Origin: Verrucomicrobiales bacterium | GTDB lineage: Bacteria; Verrucomicrobiota; Verrucomicrobiia; Methylacidiphilales; JAAUTS01 | Assembly (NCBI GenBank): GCA_031256975.1 | Contig: JAIRPN010000005.1 | Span: forward strand, 62,001-126,000 | Direction of reading: 5' to 3' | DNA length: 64,000 nucleotides | In this document: piece after piece, positions 25,426-33,613 of the stretch | Position numbering within the stretch: the first letter of the stretch is position 1 | Layout of the letters: each line of letters opens with the position of its first letter | Program-made: the position numbers and the translations under genes | Notes under the pieces: model-generated | Database searches by the model: none | Told to the model about the DNA's origin: nothing | The model's input: the letters and a program-made list of their open reading frames with translations, nothing else

Positions 25426-26409
25426 TTAATCGTAATGACGTCCCCCAATCGCTTTCATTTCATCCAATGCCTTCTCCGCCTCTCGTGAAATATCTCTCGG
25501 AATATTCATCATCGACCAAACGGCTTGTAAATCAAGAATCGCCTTATGTCGCTCCCCTTGTTTCCGATAATACTGACCACGGTTCAACCTCGCCCCTGCA
25601 ATCCATTCCGGACTCGCCTTGCCTCCTTCAATTACTCGTGTCAAATCCACAATCGCCGCTGGCAAATCATTTTGATCTGCATAAATCGTAGCACGACTGA
25701 TCAGTATTCTAGCTTTCAGATCGGAAGGCACATCAGGGCACGCTTCTGATAAATCTAGTGCACGTTTGAAATCCGCCATCTTCAATGCCAATTCATTTTG
25801 TAACCGTCCTCGAAAATACAGCGACTTGACCACATATTCCATCGCGCCATCCGGTAATTCAATCGCTTTGGCAAAATCCGCCATTTCCTTGTCGCGATCC
25901 CCAAGTTCTCCGTAGGCCTGTGCGCGATTGAAATACGCCTTGGTCAAGGTTTCCGCCGGAGCATCTTTCATGTCAATGATGCGCGTAAAGTCCGTTGCCG
26001 CTTCCATGAATTTTTCCTGTTCACCGTACACGCAACCGCGATTCAACAAAGCCGTGGACATTTGCCCTACCGATGCATCTGGCATGCCGATCACAGTGGA
26101 ATAATCATACAAGGCATTATCCAATCGACGTAATGCCACCTCCGTTATACCTCGGTTAATTAACGCCTTCGCCGTGACTTCCGGCGACAGCCCCTGCAGA
26201 TTGATTGCTGCCGTATAGCAAATGATCGCGGAATCCTGATCCTTTCGACCAGCAGCACTATTTCCCTCATCCATCAAGGACAATGCCTGCGACTTTATCC
26301 GCGAACTGTACGCCTTCTCCACTTGCCTGGCATGGGTCGTCACATACCATACCGACATCTCCACCAGAACAACTACCACAAGCAAACCCAACCCTATTTT
26401 GAGGTTCAT
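25426..26409 (-). CDS. Membrane-anchored TPR-repeat protein, function unknown
   Basis: 327 residues. One N-terminal membrane segment (IGLGLLVVVVLVEMSVWYV) is followed by at least five tetratricopeptide-like repeats of about 40 residues with a shared pattern A-x2-NRG-x-(V/A)-x4-x-ALxD(Y/F)-(T/S)xxI. Examples are ALINRGITEVALRRLDNALYD and AYFNRAQAYGELGDRDKEMA. TPRs act in protein-protein contacts. It is the only gene of its size in this part of the window with no copy of TTAGCG, and its codons look less GC-rich than the neighbours, which hints at recent arrival. It is divergent from the heparinase-like gene. Confidence 0.75.
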   Translation of the reverse strand: MNLKIGLGLLVVVVLVEMSVWYVTTHARQVEKAYSSRIKSQALSLMDEGNSAAGRKDQDSAIICYTAAINLQGLSPEVTAKALINRGITEVALRRLDNALYDYSTVIGMPDASVGQMSTALLNRGCVYGEQEKFMEAATDFTRIIDMKDAPAETLTKAYFNRAQAYGELGDRDKEMADFAKAIELPDGAMEYVVKSLYFRGRLQNELALKMADFKRALDLSEACPDVPSDLKARILISRATIYADQNDLPAAIVDLTRVIEGGKASPEWIAGARLNRGQYYRKQGERHKAILDLQAVWSMMNIPRDISREAEKALDEMKAIGGRHYD

Positions 26410-26493
26410 ACATTAAAACTATCAATCATCAAAACAAACACCAGCATCCTTCTTTCCTCTTTAATTTGTTTCCTTCGTTCATATCATCTAGTC

Positions 26494-28272
26494 ATGCGTA
26501 TTCTGCTGGCATTACTCATAACCACCGTCTTGCTTCACGCTAACGACGACATCCTCAATAATTTAAAACCGGAGCATCCACGGCTCATTATTAGCGGCGA
26601 CACCTGGCAAAAAATCCAACAGCAGCGCCGGAACGATCCCTTACTCGACGGCCTGCTCAAGCTGATGCAGCGCAATGCCGAATCCTTGCTGACTAAACCC
26701 CCGGTTGAATACAAGCTGGAAGGCCGCCGCCTGCTGGGAGTCTCGCGCGAGGCCTTGTACCGCACGCTAACGCTAAGCGCCGCCTATCGCCTGACCGGCG
26801 ACCCGCGTTTCGCCAAGCGCGCCATTGGCGAGATGGAACAAATCGCCTCGTTCAACGACTGGCATCCCGCGCACTTCCTCGACGTCGCCGAGATGACTAC
26901 CGCCATGGCTTTCGGTTACGATTGGCTGTACGACCAATTGAGCCAGGAACAACGTGCCGCCATCCGGCAGGCCATTGTTGCCAAAGGACTGCAAGCCGGA
27001 CAGGACCCGAAAAATTCCGGCTGGAAAAGAATGACCAACAACTGGAACCAGGTTTGCTGGGGCAGCATGACTCTTGGCGCGTTGGCGGTCGCCAATGACG
27101 AGCCGGAACTCGCCCGCCAAATTCTGGCCGAGGCCAAAACCAGCATTCACCATGGCTTGGAAGCTTATCTCCCGGAAGGCGTGTATCCCGAAGGACCCGG
27201 TTATTGGGGTTACGGCACCAGTTACCAAGTGCTGATGATTGCGGCGCTGCAGTCCGCGCTCGGCACCGACTGTGGACTTGCCGACAGCCCCGGCTTGCGC
27301 CAAAGCGCCGAATGGCAAACCCGCGAAACCTCGCCCTTGGGCAAATATTTCAACTTTTCCGATTGCGGCGAAGGTGCCGCATTCGAACCGGCCTTGTTCT
27401 GGTTCGCCACCCATTATAATGAAAACGGTTTTCTGTTCCCGCAAAAGCACCTGCTGGAAAAAATCCTCGCCGCCAACCGCGAAAACAAAAACCGCATGCT
27501 GCCACTGGCGGCCGTATGGTGGCGAACACCGGGGCAAATCCCGGGCTTCAGTGCCACCGCCAATGGCCAAGGCAGGAATCCCATCGCCGTGTTCCGCAGT
27601 TCCTGGGATGATCCCAAGGCCTTGTATCTGGCGATCAAGGCGGGTTCGCCAAGCGCCAGTCACGGCCACATGGATGTCGGTTCCTTTGTGTTCGAACTTA
27701 ACGGCGTGCGCTGGGCCAAGGACCTCGGCATGCAGGATTACAATTCGCTCGAATCCAAGGGCGTTGACCTCTGGGGTAAGGGCCGCTGGCAGGTTTTCCG
27801 CATCAATAATTTCAGCCACAACACGCTAACCATCAACGGCCAGTTGCACAATGTGCAGGGCAAGGCATCGGTCACCGAATTCAACGAACAATCCGCCACG
27901 GTGGACTTGAGCGATATTTTCAAGAACCAGGCTGGACAAGTGCAGCGGTATTTCAAGATCCTCGGCAACCAAGGCATCCAGATCGACGACCAACTCTCCG
28001 GTCTCAAGGCCAGGGACCAAGTCACTTGGCAAATGGCAACCACCGCCAAGGTCAGCATTTCCGACACTGACCACGAAGCCTTGCTGCAACAGGATGGCCA
28101 GACTTTGCATGTCAAATTTACCGTGAACGGCGGCTCTGCCAAAATCAGCGCCAATCCCGCCACCGGCCCGCATGATTTTGATGTGGCAAACCCCGGTGTC
28201 ACCTTACTGGCGCTAACCGTCAGTGCCACTTCCTCCAACGTCACCATCAATAGTTCGTTACTAGGTAAATAG
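26494..28272 (+). CDS. Secreted heparinase II/III-like polysaccharide lyase
   Basis: 592 residues from ATG at 26494, which gives a short signal peptide (MRILLALLITTVLLHA). The longer start at 26323 overlaps the divergent gene and is rejected. The alpha/alpha toroid part includes MTNNWNQVCWGSM. The Heparinase_II/III-like beta part includes SASHGHMDVGSFVFELNG and the FSHNTLTINGQ block. Conserved His, Tyr and Asn residues of these lyases are in these segments. Such enzymes cleave uronic-acid-containing polysaccharides such as alginate or glycosaminoglycans by beta-elimination. The substrate cannot be assigned. Confidence 0.85.
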   Translation: MRILLALLITTVLLHANDDILNNLKPEHPRLIISGDTWQKIQQQRRNDPLLDGLLKLMQRNAESLLTKPPVEYKLEGRRLLGVSREALYRTLTLSAAYRLTGDPRFAKRAIGEMEQIASFNDWHPAHFLDVAEMTTAMAFGYDWLYDQLSQEQRAAIRQAIVAKGLQAGQDPKNSGWKRMTNNWNQVCWGSMTLGALAVANDEPELARQILAEAKTSIHHGLEAYLPEGVYPEGPGYWGYGTSYQVLMIAALQSALGTDCGLADSPGLRQSAEWQTRETSPLGKYFNFSDCGEGAAFEPALFWFATHYNENGFLFPQKHLLEKILAANRENKNRMLPLAAVWWRTPGQIPGFSATANGQGRNPIAVFRSSWDDPKALYLAIKAGSPSASHGHMDVGSFVFELNGVRWAKDLGMQDYNSLESKGVDLWGKGRWQVFRINNFSHNTLTINGQLHNVQGKASVTEFNEQSATVDLSDIFKNQAGQVQRYFKILGNQGIQIDDQLSGLKARDQVTWQMATTAKVSISDTDHEALLQQDGQTLHVKFTVNGGSAKISANPATGPHDFDVANPGVTLLALTVSATSSNVTINSSLLGK

Positions 28273-28280
28273 TAATGTAA

Positions 28281-28345
28281 CACAGGCATTCCTGTCTGTG
28301 TCTTTCAAGAATCAAACACAGGCAGGAATGCCTGCGCTACCTTGC
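28281..28345. repeat. Intergenic hairpin repeat, ACAGGCATTCCTGTCTGTG family (copy 1)
   Basis: CACAGGCATTCCTGTCTGTG (28281-28300) pairs with CACAGGCAGGAATGCCTGCG (about 28316-28335). A closely related unit occurs at 56377-56445. It lies after the heparinase-like gene and before the 3' end of rnpB, where two transcripts converge. Confidence 0.75.
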
Positions 28346-28391
28346 TTGCCCGGCAAGAGAAGGGCGCCCGGTATTCCCGGGCGCCCTTCAT

Positions 28392-28738
28392 GGTTGGCGG
28401 TAAGCCGGATTCTGTCCCCTTGCGGGTGACGATCATTTATCTCGCCTTGCGGCGGTCTTGCGACTGCGGTCTACCCGGAAGCTGCCTTGCGACATGGCGG
28501 GCCGCCATTGCTTCCTGTTCGACCTTGCACCATCCGGGGTTTATCGTGCCGCATCGGTTGCCCTTCGCGCGGTGGGCTCTTACCCCACCGTTTCACCCTT
28601 ACCCTTTTACAGGCGGTTTGTTTTCTGTGACACTGTCCATCGCCAACCCTTGACGGCTGGCGCCCGTTTTTAACAAACGGCGGATTGCCCTATGGTGTCC
28701 GGACTTTCCTCTCGCGGTTAGCGAGCGATCATCTGCCA
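28392..28738 (-). ncRNA. rnpB: RNase P RNA
   Basis: On the minus strand the RNA starts with a helix and then GAGGAAAGTCCGGACACC, the universal 5' core. In the middle it contains GGGTGAAACGGTGGGGTAAG followed by AGCCCACCG. Near the 3' end it has ACAGAATCCGGCTTACC. These are the conserved CR regions of bacterial type A RNase P RNA. It processes the 5' ends of tRNA precursors. The ends are approximate; the 5' end is placed from the promoter at 28745-28773. A GC-rich hairpin (AGGGCGCCCGG...CCGGGCGCCCT, top strand 28360-28388) lies beyond the 3' end. Confidence 0.96.
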
Positions 28739-28744
28739 GATTTC

Positions 28745-28773
28745 AGCATACCCCGAATGTCATTCGTTGCCAA
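28745..28773 (-). promoter_or_regulatory. Promoter of rnpB
   Basis: On the minus strand TTGGCA is followed, after 17 bases, by TATGCT. Transcription would begin about 7 bases later, at the predicted 5' end of RNase P RNA. Confidence 0.6.
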
Positions 28774-28860
28774 TTTTAAGTTACCCAGGCAGTTACAACA
28801 AAAACTTCACCAGATTAAGATTACTCTTGCCATATCCAATTAGATGGGCATTTTTATCTG

Positions 28861-28889
28861 AGTCACACCATATATTGTATGATGTGACT
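28861..28889 (+). promoter_or_regulatory. NrdR-box-like palindrome upstream of nrdD
   Basis: A 29-base imperfect palindrome, AGTCACA at one end and TGTGACT at the other. Its centre ACACCATATATTGTAT (28865-28880) fits the NrdR consensus ACACwATATATwGTGT closely. NrdR represses ribonucleotide reductase genes when dATP is high. A second box at the usual 31-32 base spacing is not convincing. The position directly in front of the riboswitch suggests it overlaps the promoter. Confidence 0.5.
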
Positions 28890-29073
28890 TGAAAAGTGCC
28901 GCTAATCACGGTTAGCGGAGAATAGGGAAGCGGGTGTAAATCCCGCGCGGTAGCGCCGCTGTAACGAGTGACGAGGACCTGATAAGCCACTTTTCGTACC
29001 GGGCAATCCGGGCGCAAGGGAAGGCTGGGTCAATAGGTTGAACTCGGAGCCAGAAGACCTGCTTTTCAATAAT
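28890..29073 (+). promoter_or_regulatory. Cobalamin riboswitch controlling nrdD
   Basis: Core elements in order are a hairpin CCGCTAA-TCACGG-TTAGCGG, then GAATAGGGAA, GGTGTAAATCCCGC, GCGGTAGCGCCGCTGTAACG, and the 3' B12-box region GAACTCGGAGCCAGAAGACC. These match the AdoCbl riboswitch family. It lies about 95 bases before nrdD. A hairpin AGCCGC...GCGGCT at 29131-29151 before the start codon could be part of the expression platform. By analogy, B12 binding should lower expression of this B12-independent reductase. Confidence 0.93.
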
Positions 29074-29167
29074 ACTGCCACGGCGTAGAGCCGCGGCCCT
29101 GTTCGCCATAAACAGGAGCTATGCAAGACCAGCCGCATCTTGGCAGCGGCTTTGGAAATTTGAAGAC

Positions 29168-31282
29168 ATGACCAACCCTGCCCCCGCAGCGGCGTCCGCC
29201 AATGCTGACGCCCAATTGGAACTTATCAATCCGCACCAATTACCCCGCCCCGTTTTTCAAGTCGTCAAACGCGACGGCTCGACGGTGCCGTTCGAGGAAC
29301 AACGCATTCTACTGGCCATCGCCAAGGCGGGACAAGCCACTGGTGAATTCAACATCGACCGTGCGCGAGCATTAGCGTCCTGCGTGCTGGCACAATTGCA
29401 ATTGAGCCAGGGTCCGGTGTTTAGCGTCGAGAACATCCAGGACACGGTGGAATTAAACCTGATGCAGGCCGGGCATTTCAAGACGGCGCGAGTATTCATC
29501 CGCTATCGCGAACAGCACCGCCAATTGCGTGAGGAAAAGAAAACCTTTGTCGACGTCGCCGCCTCCATCGAGGAATACATCAACAAACTCGACTGGCGCG
29601 TGAACGCCAATGCCAACCAGGGCTATTCGCTCGGCGGCATGATCCTCAACGGCTCCGGCAAAATTACCGCCAATTACTGGCTCAGCCATGTTTACCCGCC
29701 GGAAGTCGGCGAGGCACACCGTGGCGGTGATTTCCATATTCACGATCTCGACATGCTCTCCGGTTACTGCGCGGGCTGGTCGCTGCGCACTCTGTTACAT
29801 GAAGGTTTCAATGGCGTCGCCAACAAGATCGAGGCCGCGCCACCGAAACGGCTCCGTACCGCGCTGGGACAAATGGTAAACTTCCTCGGCACCCTGCAAA
29901 ACGAATGGGCCGGCGCGCAGGCTTTCAGTTCGGTCGACACCTATCTGGCGCCCTTCATCCGCCTGGAGCAACTGGACTTCAAGCAGGTGAAACAATCCAT
30001 GCAGGAATTCATTTTCAACCTCAACGTGCCGTCGCGCTGGGGCACCCAGACCCCGTTCACCAACCTGACCTTCGACTGGACTTGTCCGGACGACTTGAAA
30101 TCACAAGTGCCGGTCATCGGCGGCAAGGAAGTCGGCTTCACCTACGGCGAGTTGCAGGAGGAAATGAATCTCATCAACCGCGCCTACATCGAAGTCATGA
30201 TGGAAGGTGACGCCAAGGGCCGTGTCTTCACCTTCCCGATCCCGACCTACAACATCACCCGTGAATTCAACTGGGAGCATCCCAACACCGAGTTGTTGTT
30301 CGAAATGACCGCCAAATACGGCCTGCCGTACTTTCAGAATTTCATCAACTCCGACCTGCGCCCGCAGGACATCCGCTCAATGTGCTGTCGCTTGCAACTC
30401 GACCTGCGCGAACTGCTCAAGCGCGGCAACGGCCTGTTCGGTTCGGCGGAACAAACCGGTTCCATCGGCGTGGTCACCGTCAACTGCGCGCGGCTCGGTT
30501 ACGTCTACGCTAACAGTGAAACGGCGCTAATGGCGAGACTGGACCAGTTGTTGCAACTGGCCAAGACCAGCCTGGAAATCAAACGTAAATTCGTGCAACG
30601 GCTGGCCGACAAGGGGCTGTTCCCCTTCACCAAACGTTACCTGCCCTCCCTGCGCAATCATTTCTCCACCATCGGCATCAACGGTCTGAACGAGTGCGTC
30701 CGCAATTTCTACGCTAATGGCGAAGATATCACCACCGAGCGCGGCCGGGCTTTCGGCTTGCGCATCCTGCGCCACATCCGCGAACGCATGGCCGAGTTCC
30801 AGCAGGAAACCGGACACTTGTACAACCTGGAGGCTTCCCCCGCCGAGGGCGCCACTTACCGTTTCGCCCGCGAGGACCAGAAACGTTTCCCCGACATCCT
30901 GCAAGCCGGCACCAAGGAACATCCCTACTACACCAATTCCTCGCAACTGCCCGTCGGTTACACCAGCGATCCGTTCGAAGCCTTGCAACATCAGGAGGAA
31001 TTCCAGCAGCAATACACCGGCGGCACCGTGGTGCATTTGTACATGGGCGAACGGATTTCCAGCGCCCGCGCCTGCAAGACACTGGTGAAAAACGTGCTGA
31101 CCCGTTTCCGCCTGCCTTATATCACCATTTCACCGACCTTCTCGATCTGCCCCAAACACGGTTATCTGGCCGGCGAACATCAATTTTGTCCGAAATGCGA
31201 TGCGGAACTGATCACGCAAAAACGCATTACCTGTTGCGCATCAACAGAACCGAACCAAAGCCCTTCGGCCCGCCAATCATGA
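29168..31282 (+). CDS. nrdD: Anaerobic (class III) ribonucleoside-triphosphate reductase, large part without glycyl-radical end
   Basis: 704 residues. The N-terminal ATP-cone (about 30-120) begins FQVVKRDGSTVPFEEQRI. The catalytic barrel carries SMCCRLQLDLRELLKRGNG and TGSIGVVTVNCARLGY. Near the end are SICPKHGYLAGEHQFCPKC, cysteines that bind zinc in NrdD. After CDAELI the chain does not continue into the expected RVxGY glycyl-radical segment; it ends with a short unrelated tail. That segment is encoded by the next ORF (31381-31557). The enzyme makes dNTPs without oxygen. The operon is nrdD, glycyl-radical ORF, nrdG, dcd. Confidence 0.93.
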   Translation: MTNPAPAAASANADAQLELINPHQLPRPVFQVVKRDGSTVPFEEQRILLAIAKAGQATGEFNIDRARALASCVLAQLQLSQGPVFSVENIQDTVELNLMQAGHFKTARVFIRYREQHRQLREEKKTFVDVAASIEEYINKLDWRVNANANQGYSLGGMILNGSGKITANYWLSHVYPPEVGEAHRGGDFHIHDLDMLSGYCAGWSLRTLLHEGFNGVANKIEAAPPKRLRTALGQMVNFLGTLQNEWAGAQAFSSVDTYLAPFIRLEQLDFKQVKQSMQEFIFNLNVPSRWGTQTPFTNLTFDWTCPDDLKSQVPVIGGKEVGFTYGELQEEMNLINRAYIEVMMEGDAKGRVFTFPIPTYNITREFNWEHPNTELLFEMTAKYGLPYFQNFINSDLRPQDIRSMCCRLQLDLRELLKRGNGLFGSAEQTGSIGVVTVNCARLGYVYANSETALMARLDQLLQLAKTSLEIKRKFVQRLADKGLFPFTKRYLPSLRNHFSTIGINGLNECVRNFYANGEDITTERGRAFGLRILRHIRERMAEFQQETGHLYNLEASPAEGATYRFAREDQKRFPDILQAGTKEHPYYTNSSQLPVGYTSDPFEALQHQEEFQQQYTGGTVVHLYMGERISSARACKTLVKNVLTRFRLPYITISPTFSICPKHGYLAGEHQFCPKCDAELITQKRITCCASTEPNQSPSARQS

Positions 31283-31380
31283 AACAGGCCGGACAGAATC
31301 GTGTTGTCCGGGGTAAGCGCCCATGCCATCCAGCACAGGGCGGCACGATTCCGACAGTATCAACCCAATAAAGGAACCCT

Positions 31381-31557
31381 ATGCAAGAAAATCAAACTGA
31401 AATCACACTAACTGACAACGAACGCCAACCCTGCGAGGTTTGGACCCGCGTGATGGGCTACCATCGCCCCGTCGACCAGTTCAACGCCGGCAAGAAAAGC
31501 GAATACGCGGAGCGCACCGAGTTTGTCGAACCCGCCAACTGCGAATCGGCACGCTAA
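31381..31557 (+). CDS. Stand-alone NrdD glycyl-radical domain (58 residues)
   Basis: A short gene with its own ribosome site (AAAGGA, 6 bases before ATG). It encodes a polar leader, then CEVWTRVMGYHRPVDQFNAG and KKSEYAERTEF. This is the C-terminal segment that ends normal NrdD proteins, with the radical-bearing glycine in RVMGYHRP. It lies 98 bases after the nrdD stop, in another frame. The gap has a small hairpin (CCGGACA...TGTCCGG) but no coding remnant joining the two. It probably associates with the large NrdD chain to rebuild the active enzyme, a split arrangement comparable in idea to the spare radical domain GrcA for pyruvate formate-lyase. Confidence 0.88.
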   Translation: MQENQTEITLTDNERQPCEVWTRVMGYHRPVDQFNAGKKSEYAERTEFVEPANCESAR

Positions 31558-31562
31558 CCGCC

Positions 31563-32186
31563 ATGTCGGCTTTAGCGAAAGAATTACCAGTCGCCGGACT
31601 GACCCCGTTTACCACCATTGACTATCCGGGACACCTGTCGGCGGTGATTTTTTCACAGGGTTGCCCCTTGCGTTGTCCTTATTGCCACAACAAACAACTG
31701 CTCGCATTTGACCGCAGCTCCAAACTCATGCCCTGGCGGCAAGTAATGGAGTTCTTTGTCACCCGCCAAGGCTGGCTGGAAGCTGCGGTCTTTAGCGGCG
31801 GCGAACCGACCGCCCATGCAACGTTGGCGGAGGCCATGTCCAAAATCAAAAAACTGGGCTTTCTCATCGGACTGCACAGTTCCGGAGTTTATCCGGAAAA
31901 TTTCGCCGCCGTGCTACCACTGGTCGATTGGGTTGGACTCGATATCAAGGCGCCGTTCGATGAGAAATACGATCTGCTAACGCGGATGAAAAATTCCGCC
32001 GCGAAAGTCAGGCAATCCCTCGACTCGCTGTTAGCGGCCAGGAAACCCTACCAGTTGCGCCTGACCTTCGACCCGAAATTTCACCACACAAACGATGTGA
32101 CAGAAATCAACGGACTGCTAAACCAACTAGGGGCCGATTCCGTGGTGATTCAAACACTGCGTGAACCCGTAATGAACAACTTATGA
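31563..32186 (+). CDS. nrdG: Anaerobic ribonucleotide reductase activating protein (radical SAM)
   Basis: About 207 residues from the ATG at 31563, 5 bases after the glycyl-radical ORF. The radical SAM cluster motif is GCPLRCPYCHN (C-x3-C-x2-C), followed by VFSGGEPT (SAM-binding GGE) and DIKAPFDEKYDLL. It closely resembles the NrdG / PflA-like activases that abstract hydrogen from the glycyl site. It overlaps dcd by 4 bases (ATGA), showing tight coupling. Confidence 0.92.
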   Translation: MSALAKELPVAGLTPFTTIDYPGHLSAVIFSQGCPLRCPYCHNKQLLAFDRSSKLMPWRQVMEFFVTRQGWLEAAVFSGGEPTAHATLAEAMSKIKKLGFLIGLHSSGVYPENFAAVLPLVDWVGLDIKAPFDEKYDLLTRMKNSAAKVRQSLDSLLAARKPYQLRLTFDPKFHHTNDVTEINGLLNQLGADSVVIQTLREPVMNNL

Positions 32187-32764
32187 TACTGAACGATTTG
32201 CAAATTACCGCCTTTGCCAAGCAAGGCATGATCAAACCTTTCTTTCCGAAACTCATCCGTCGCACGGAACAATATCCGATTTTATCCTTTGGCCTGTCCA
32301 GCTACGGCTACGATCTGCGGCTATCACCGAAGGAATTCAAGATTTTCCGCCACATCCCCGGCACGGTGATGGACCCGAAGAAATTCAATCCCGGTAACCT
32401 GGAAAAGACCCCCTTGCACAAGGACGCTAACGGCCAGTATTTCATCCTGCCCGCACGCAGCTATGGCTTGGGTGTGGCAGTGGAACAGCTCCACCTGCCC
32501 GACAACGTCTCCGCCATCTGCGTCGGCAAAAGCACCTACGCACGTTGCGGCATCATCGCCAACCTCACCCCTGCCGAGGCAGGCTGGAAAGGCCACCTGA
32601 CCTTGGAATTTTCCAATTCCAGCGCCGCCGACTGCCGCATCTATGCCAACGAGGGCGTGGTGCAAATGCTGTTCTTCAGCGGTGACGCCTGCGCCACCAG
32701 TTATCACCAACGCACCGGCAAGTATCAGAACCAGAAGCACCAGATCACGCTGCCAAGAATTTAA
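32183..32764 (+). CDS. dcd: dCTP deaminase
   Basis: 193 residues. Conserved sequences are SYGYDLRLSP, PARSYGLGVAVEQLHLPDN, VGKSTYARCGIIAN-LTPAEAGWKG and LEFSNSS. The enzyme deaminates dCTP to dUTP, a precursor of dTMP. Overlap with nrdG places it in the same operon, so deoxynucleotide reduction and pyrimidine balance are expressed together. The thyX-like gene at 19-20 kb would use the product downstream. Confidence 0.95.
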   Translation: MILNDLQITAFAKQGMIKPFFPKLIRRTEQYPILSFGLSSYGYDLRLSPKEFKIFRHIPGTVMDPKKFNPGNLEKTPLHKDANGQYFILPARSYGLGVAVEQLHLPDNVSAICVGKSTYARCGIIANLTPAEAGWKGHLTLEFSNSSAADCRIYANEGVVQMLFFSGDACATSYHQRTGKYQNQKHQITLPRI

Positions 32765-32823
32765 AGAAAGCCCCGGCACCAACATTCACGAAAATGATTT
32801 TTGGATATTCTCCCAAAAAATAC

Positions 32824-32836
32824 TTGAATATTTCAA
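32824..32836 (+). promoter_or_regulatory. Candidate ArsR operator
   Basis: The palindrome TTGAA-TAT-TTCAA lies in an AT-rich stretch 24 bases before the arsR start codon, the typical place and symmetry for an autoregulatory ArsR site. Confidence 0.45.
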
Positions 32837-32860
32837 ATATTGTTGAATAGTTGTATTGAA

Positions 32861-33238
32861 ATGAACAAGCAGATCGCCACCACCGTATTTGAATCACTGT
32901 CTTCAGGTATCCGGCTGGATATTTTCCGCCTGCTGGTCAAATTCGGCCCCGATGGCCTGGTGGCCGGTGAAATCGGCAAGAAACTGAATGTGCCGCCGAC
33001 CAATCTTTCCTTCCACCTAAAAGCCCTGGTCCAAGCCGACCTGCTTTCGGTTGAGCAGGAAGGCCGTTTCCAGAGATTCAAGGCCAACATTCCCCTGATG
33101 CTGGATATTGTGGCTTACCTGACAGAAGAATGCTGTTGTGGCGACACTGAAAAGTGCCGGGACTACCGCAAGGCCAAGCCGCAAATTGAAAAATTCATGC
33201 CTCCTTTAAAAACCAAAAAAATAACCAAAACCAAATAA
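32861..33238 (+). CDS. arsR: ArsR-family arsenic-sensing repressor
   Basis: 125 residues from ATG at 32861. A winged helix-turn-helix (LNVPPTNLSFHLKALVQADL) is followed by the C-terminal cysteine cluster TEECCCGDTEKCRDYRK, which would bind As(III) and release DNA. Start of the arsR-arsD-arsA-arsC operon; arsD begins 8 bases later. The palindrome at 32824-32836 is the likely operator. Confidence 0.93.
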   Translation: MNKQIATTVFESLSSGIRLDIFRLLVKFGPDGLVAGEIGKKLNVPPTNLSFHLKALVQADLLSVEQEGRFQRFKANIPLMLDIVAYLTEECCCGDTEKCRDYRKAKPQIEKFMPPLKTKKITKTK

Positions 33239-33246
33239 ACCCTATT

Positions 33247-33600
33247 ATGAAAATCAAAGTATATGATCCCGCCTTGTGCTGTAGTACCGGTGTTTGTGGA
33301 ACCGAAGTTGACCAGAATTTGGTCGATTTTGCCGCCAATGTCGACTGGGCGAAAAAACAAAACGTCCAGATTGAACGGTTCAATCTTGCCCAGCAGCCTT
33401 TGGCCTTCGCCGAAAATGCCGTGGTAAAGAACTTCCTTCAGCGTTCAGGCAAGGAATCCCTGCCGCTAATCCTGATCGATGATGAGGTGGTATTGGCCGG
33501 ACGTTACCCGACCCGCTTGGAACTGGCGCGCTGGACGGGCTTGACCATTGATTCGCAGAAAAGTTCCGGATGCTGCGGTGGAAACACCGGCTGTTGCTAA
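33247..33600 (+). CDS. arsD: ArsD arsenic metallochaperone
   Basis: 117 residues. The N-terminal metal-binding cluster YDPALCCSTGVCGTEVD contains the three cysteines that hold As(III) in ArsD, and there is a C-terminal vicinal pair cluster GCCGGNTGCC. ArsD delivers As(III) to ArsA. It lies between arsR and arsA, its end only 13 bases before the arsA ATG. Confidence 0.95.
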   Translation: MKIKVYDPALCCSTGVCGTEVDQNLVDFAANVDWAKKQNVQIERFNLAQQPLAFAENAVVKNFLQRSGKESLPLILIDDEVVLAGRYPTRLELARWTGLTIDSQKSSGCCGGNTGCC

Positions 33601-33613
33601 ACCGAAAGAGCGC

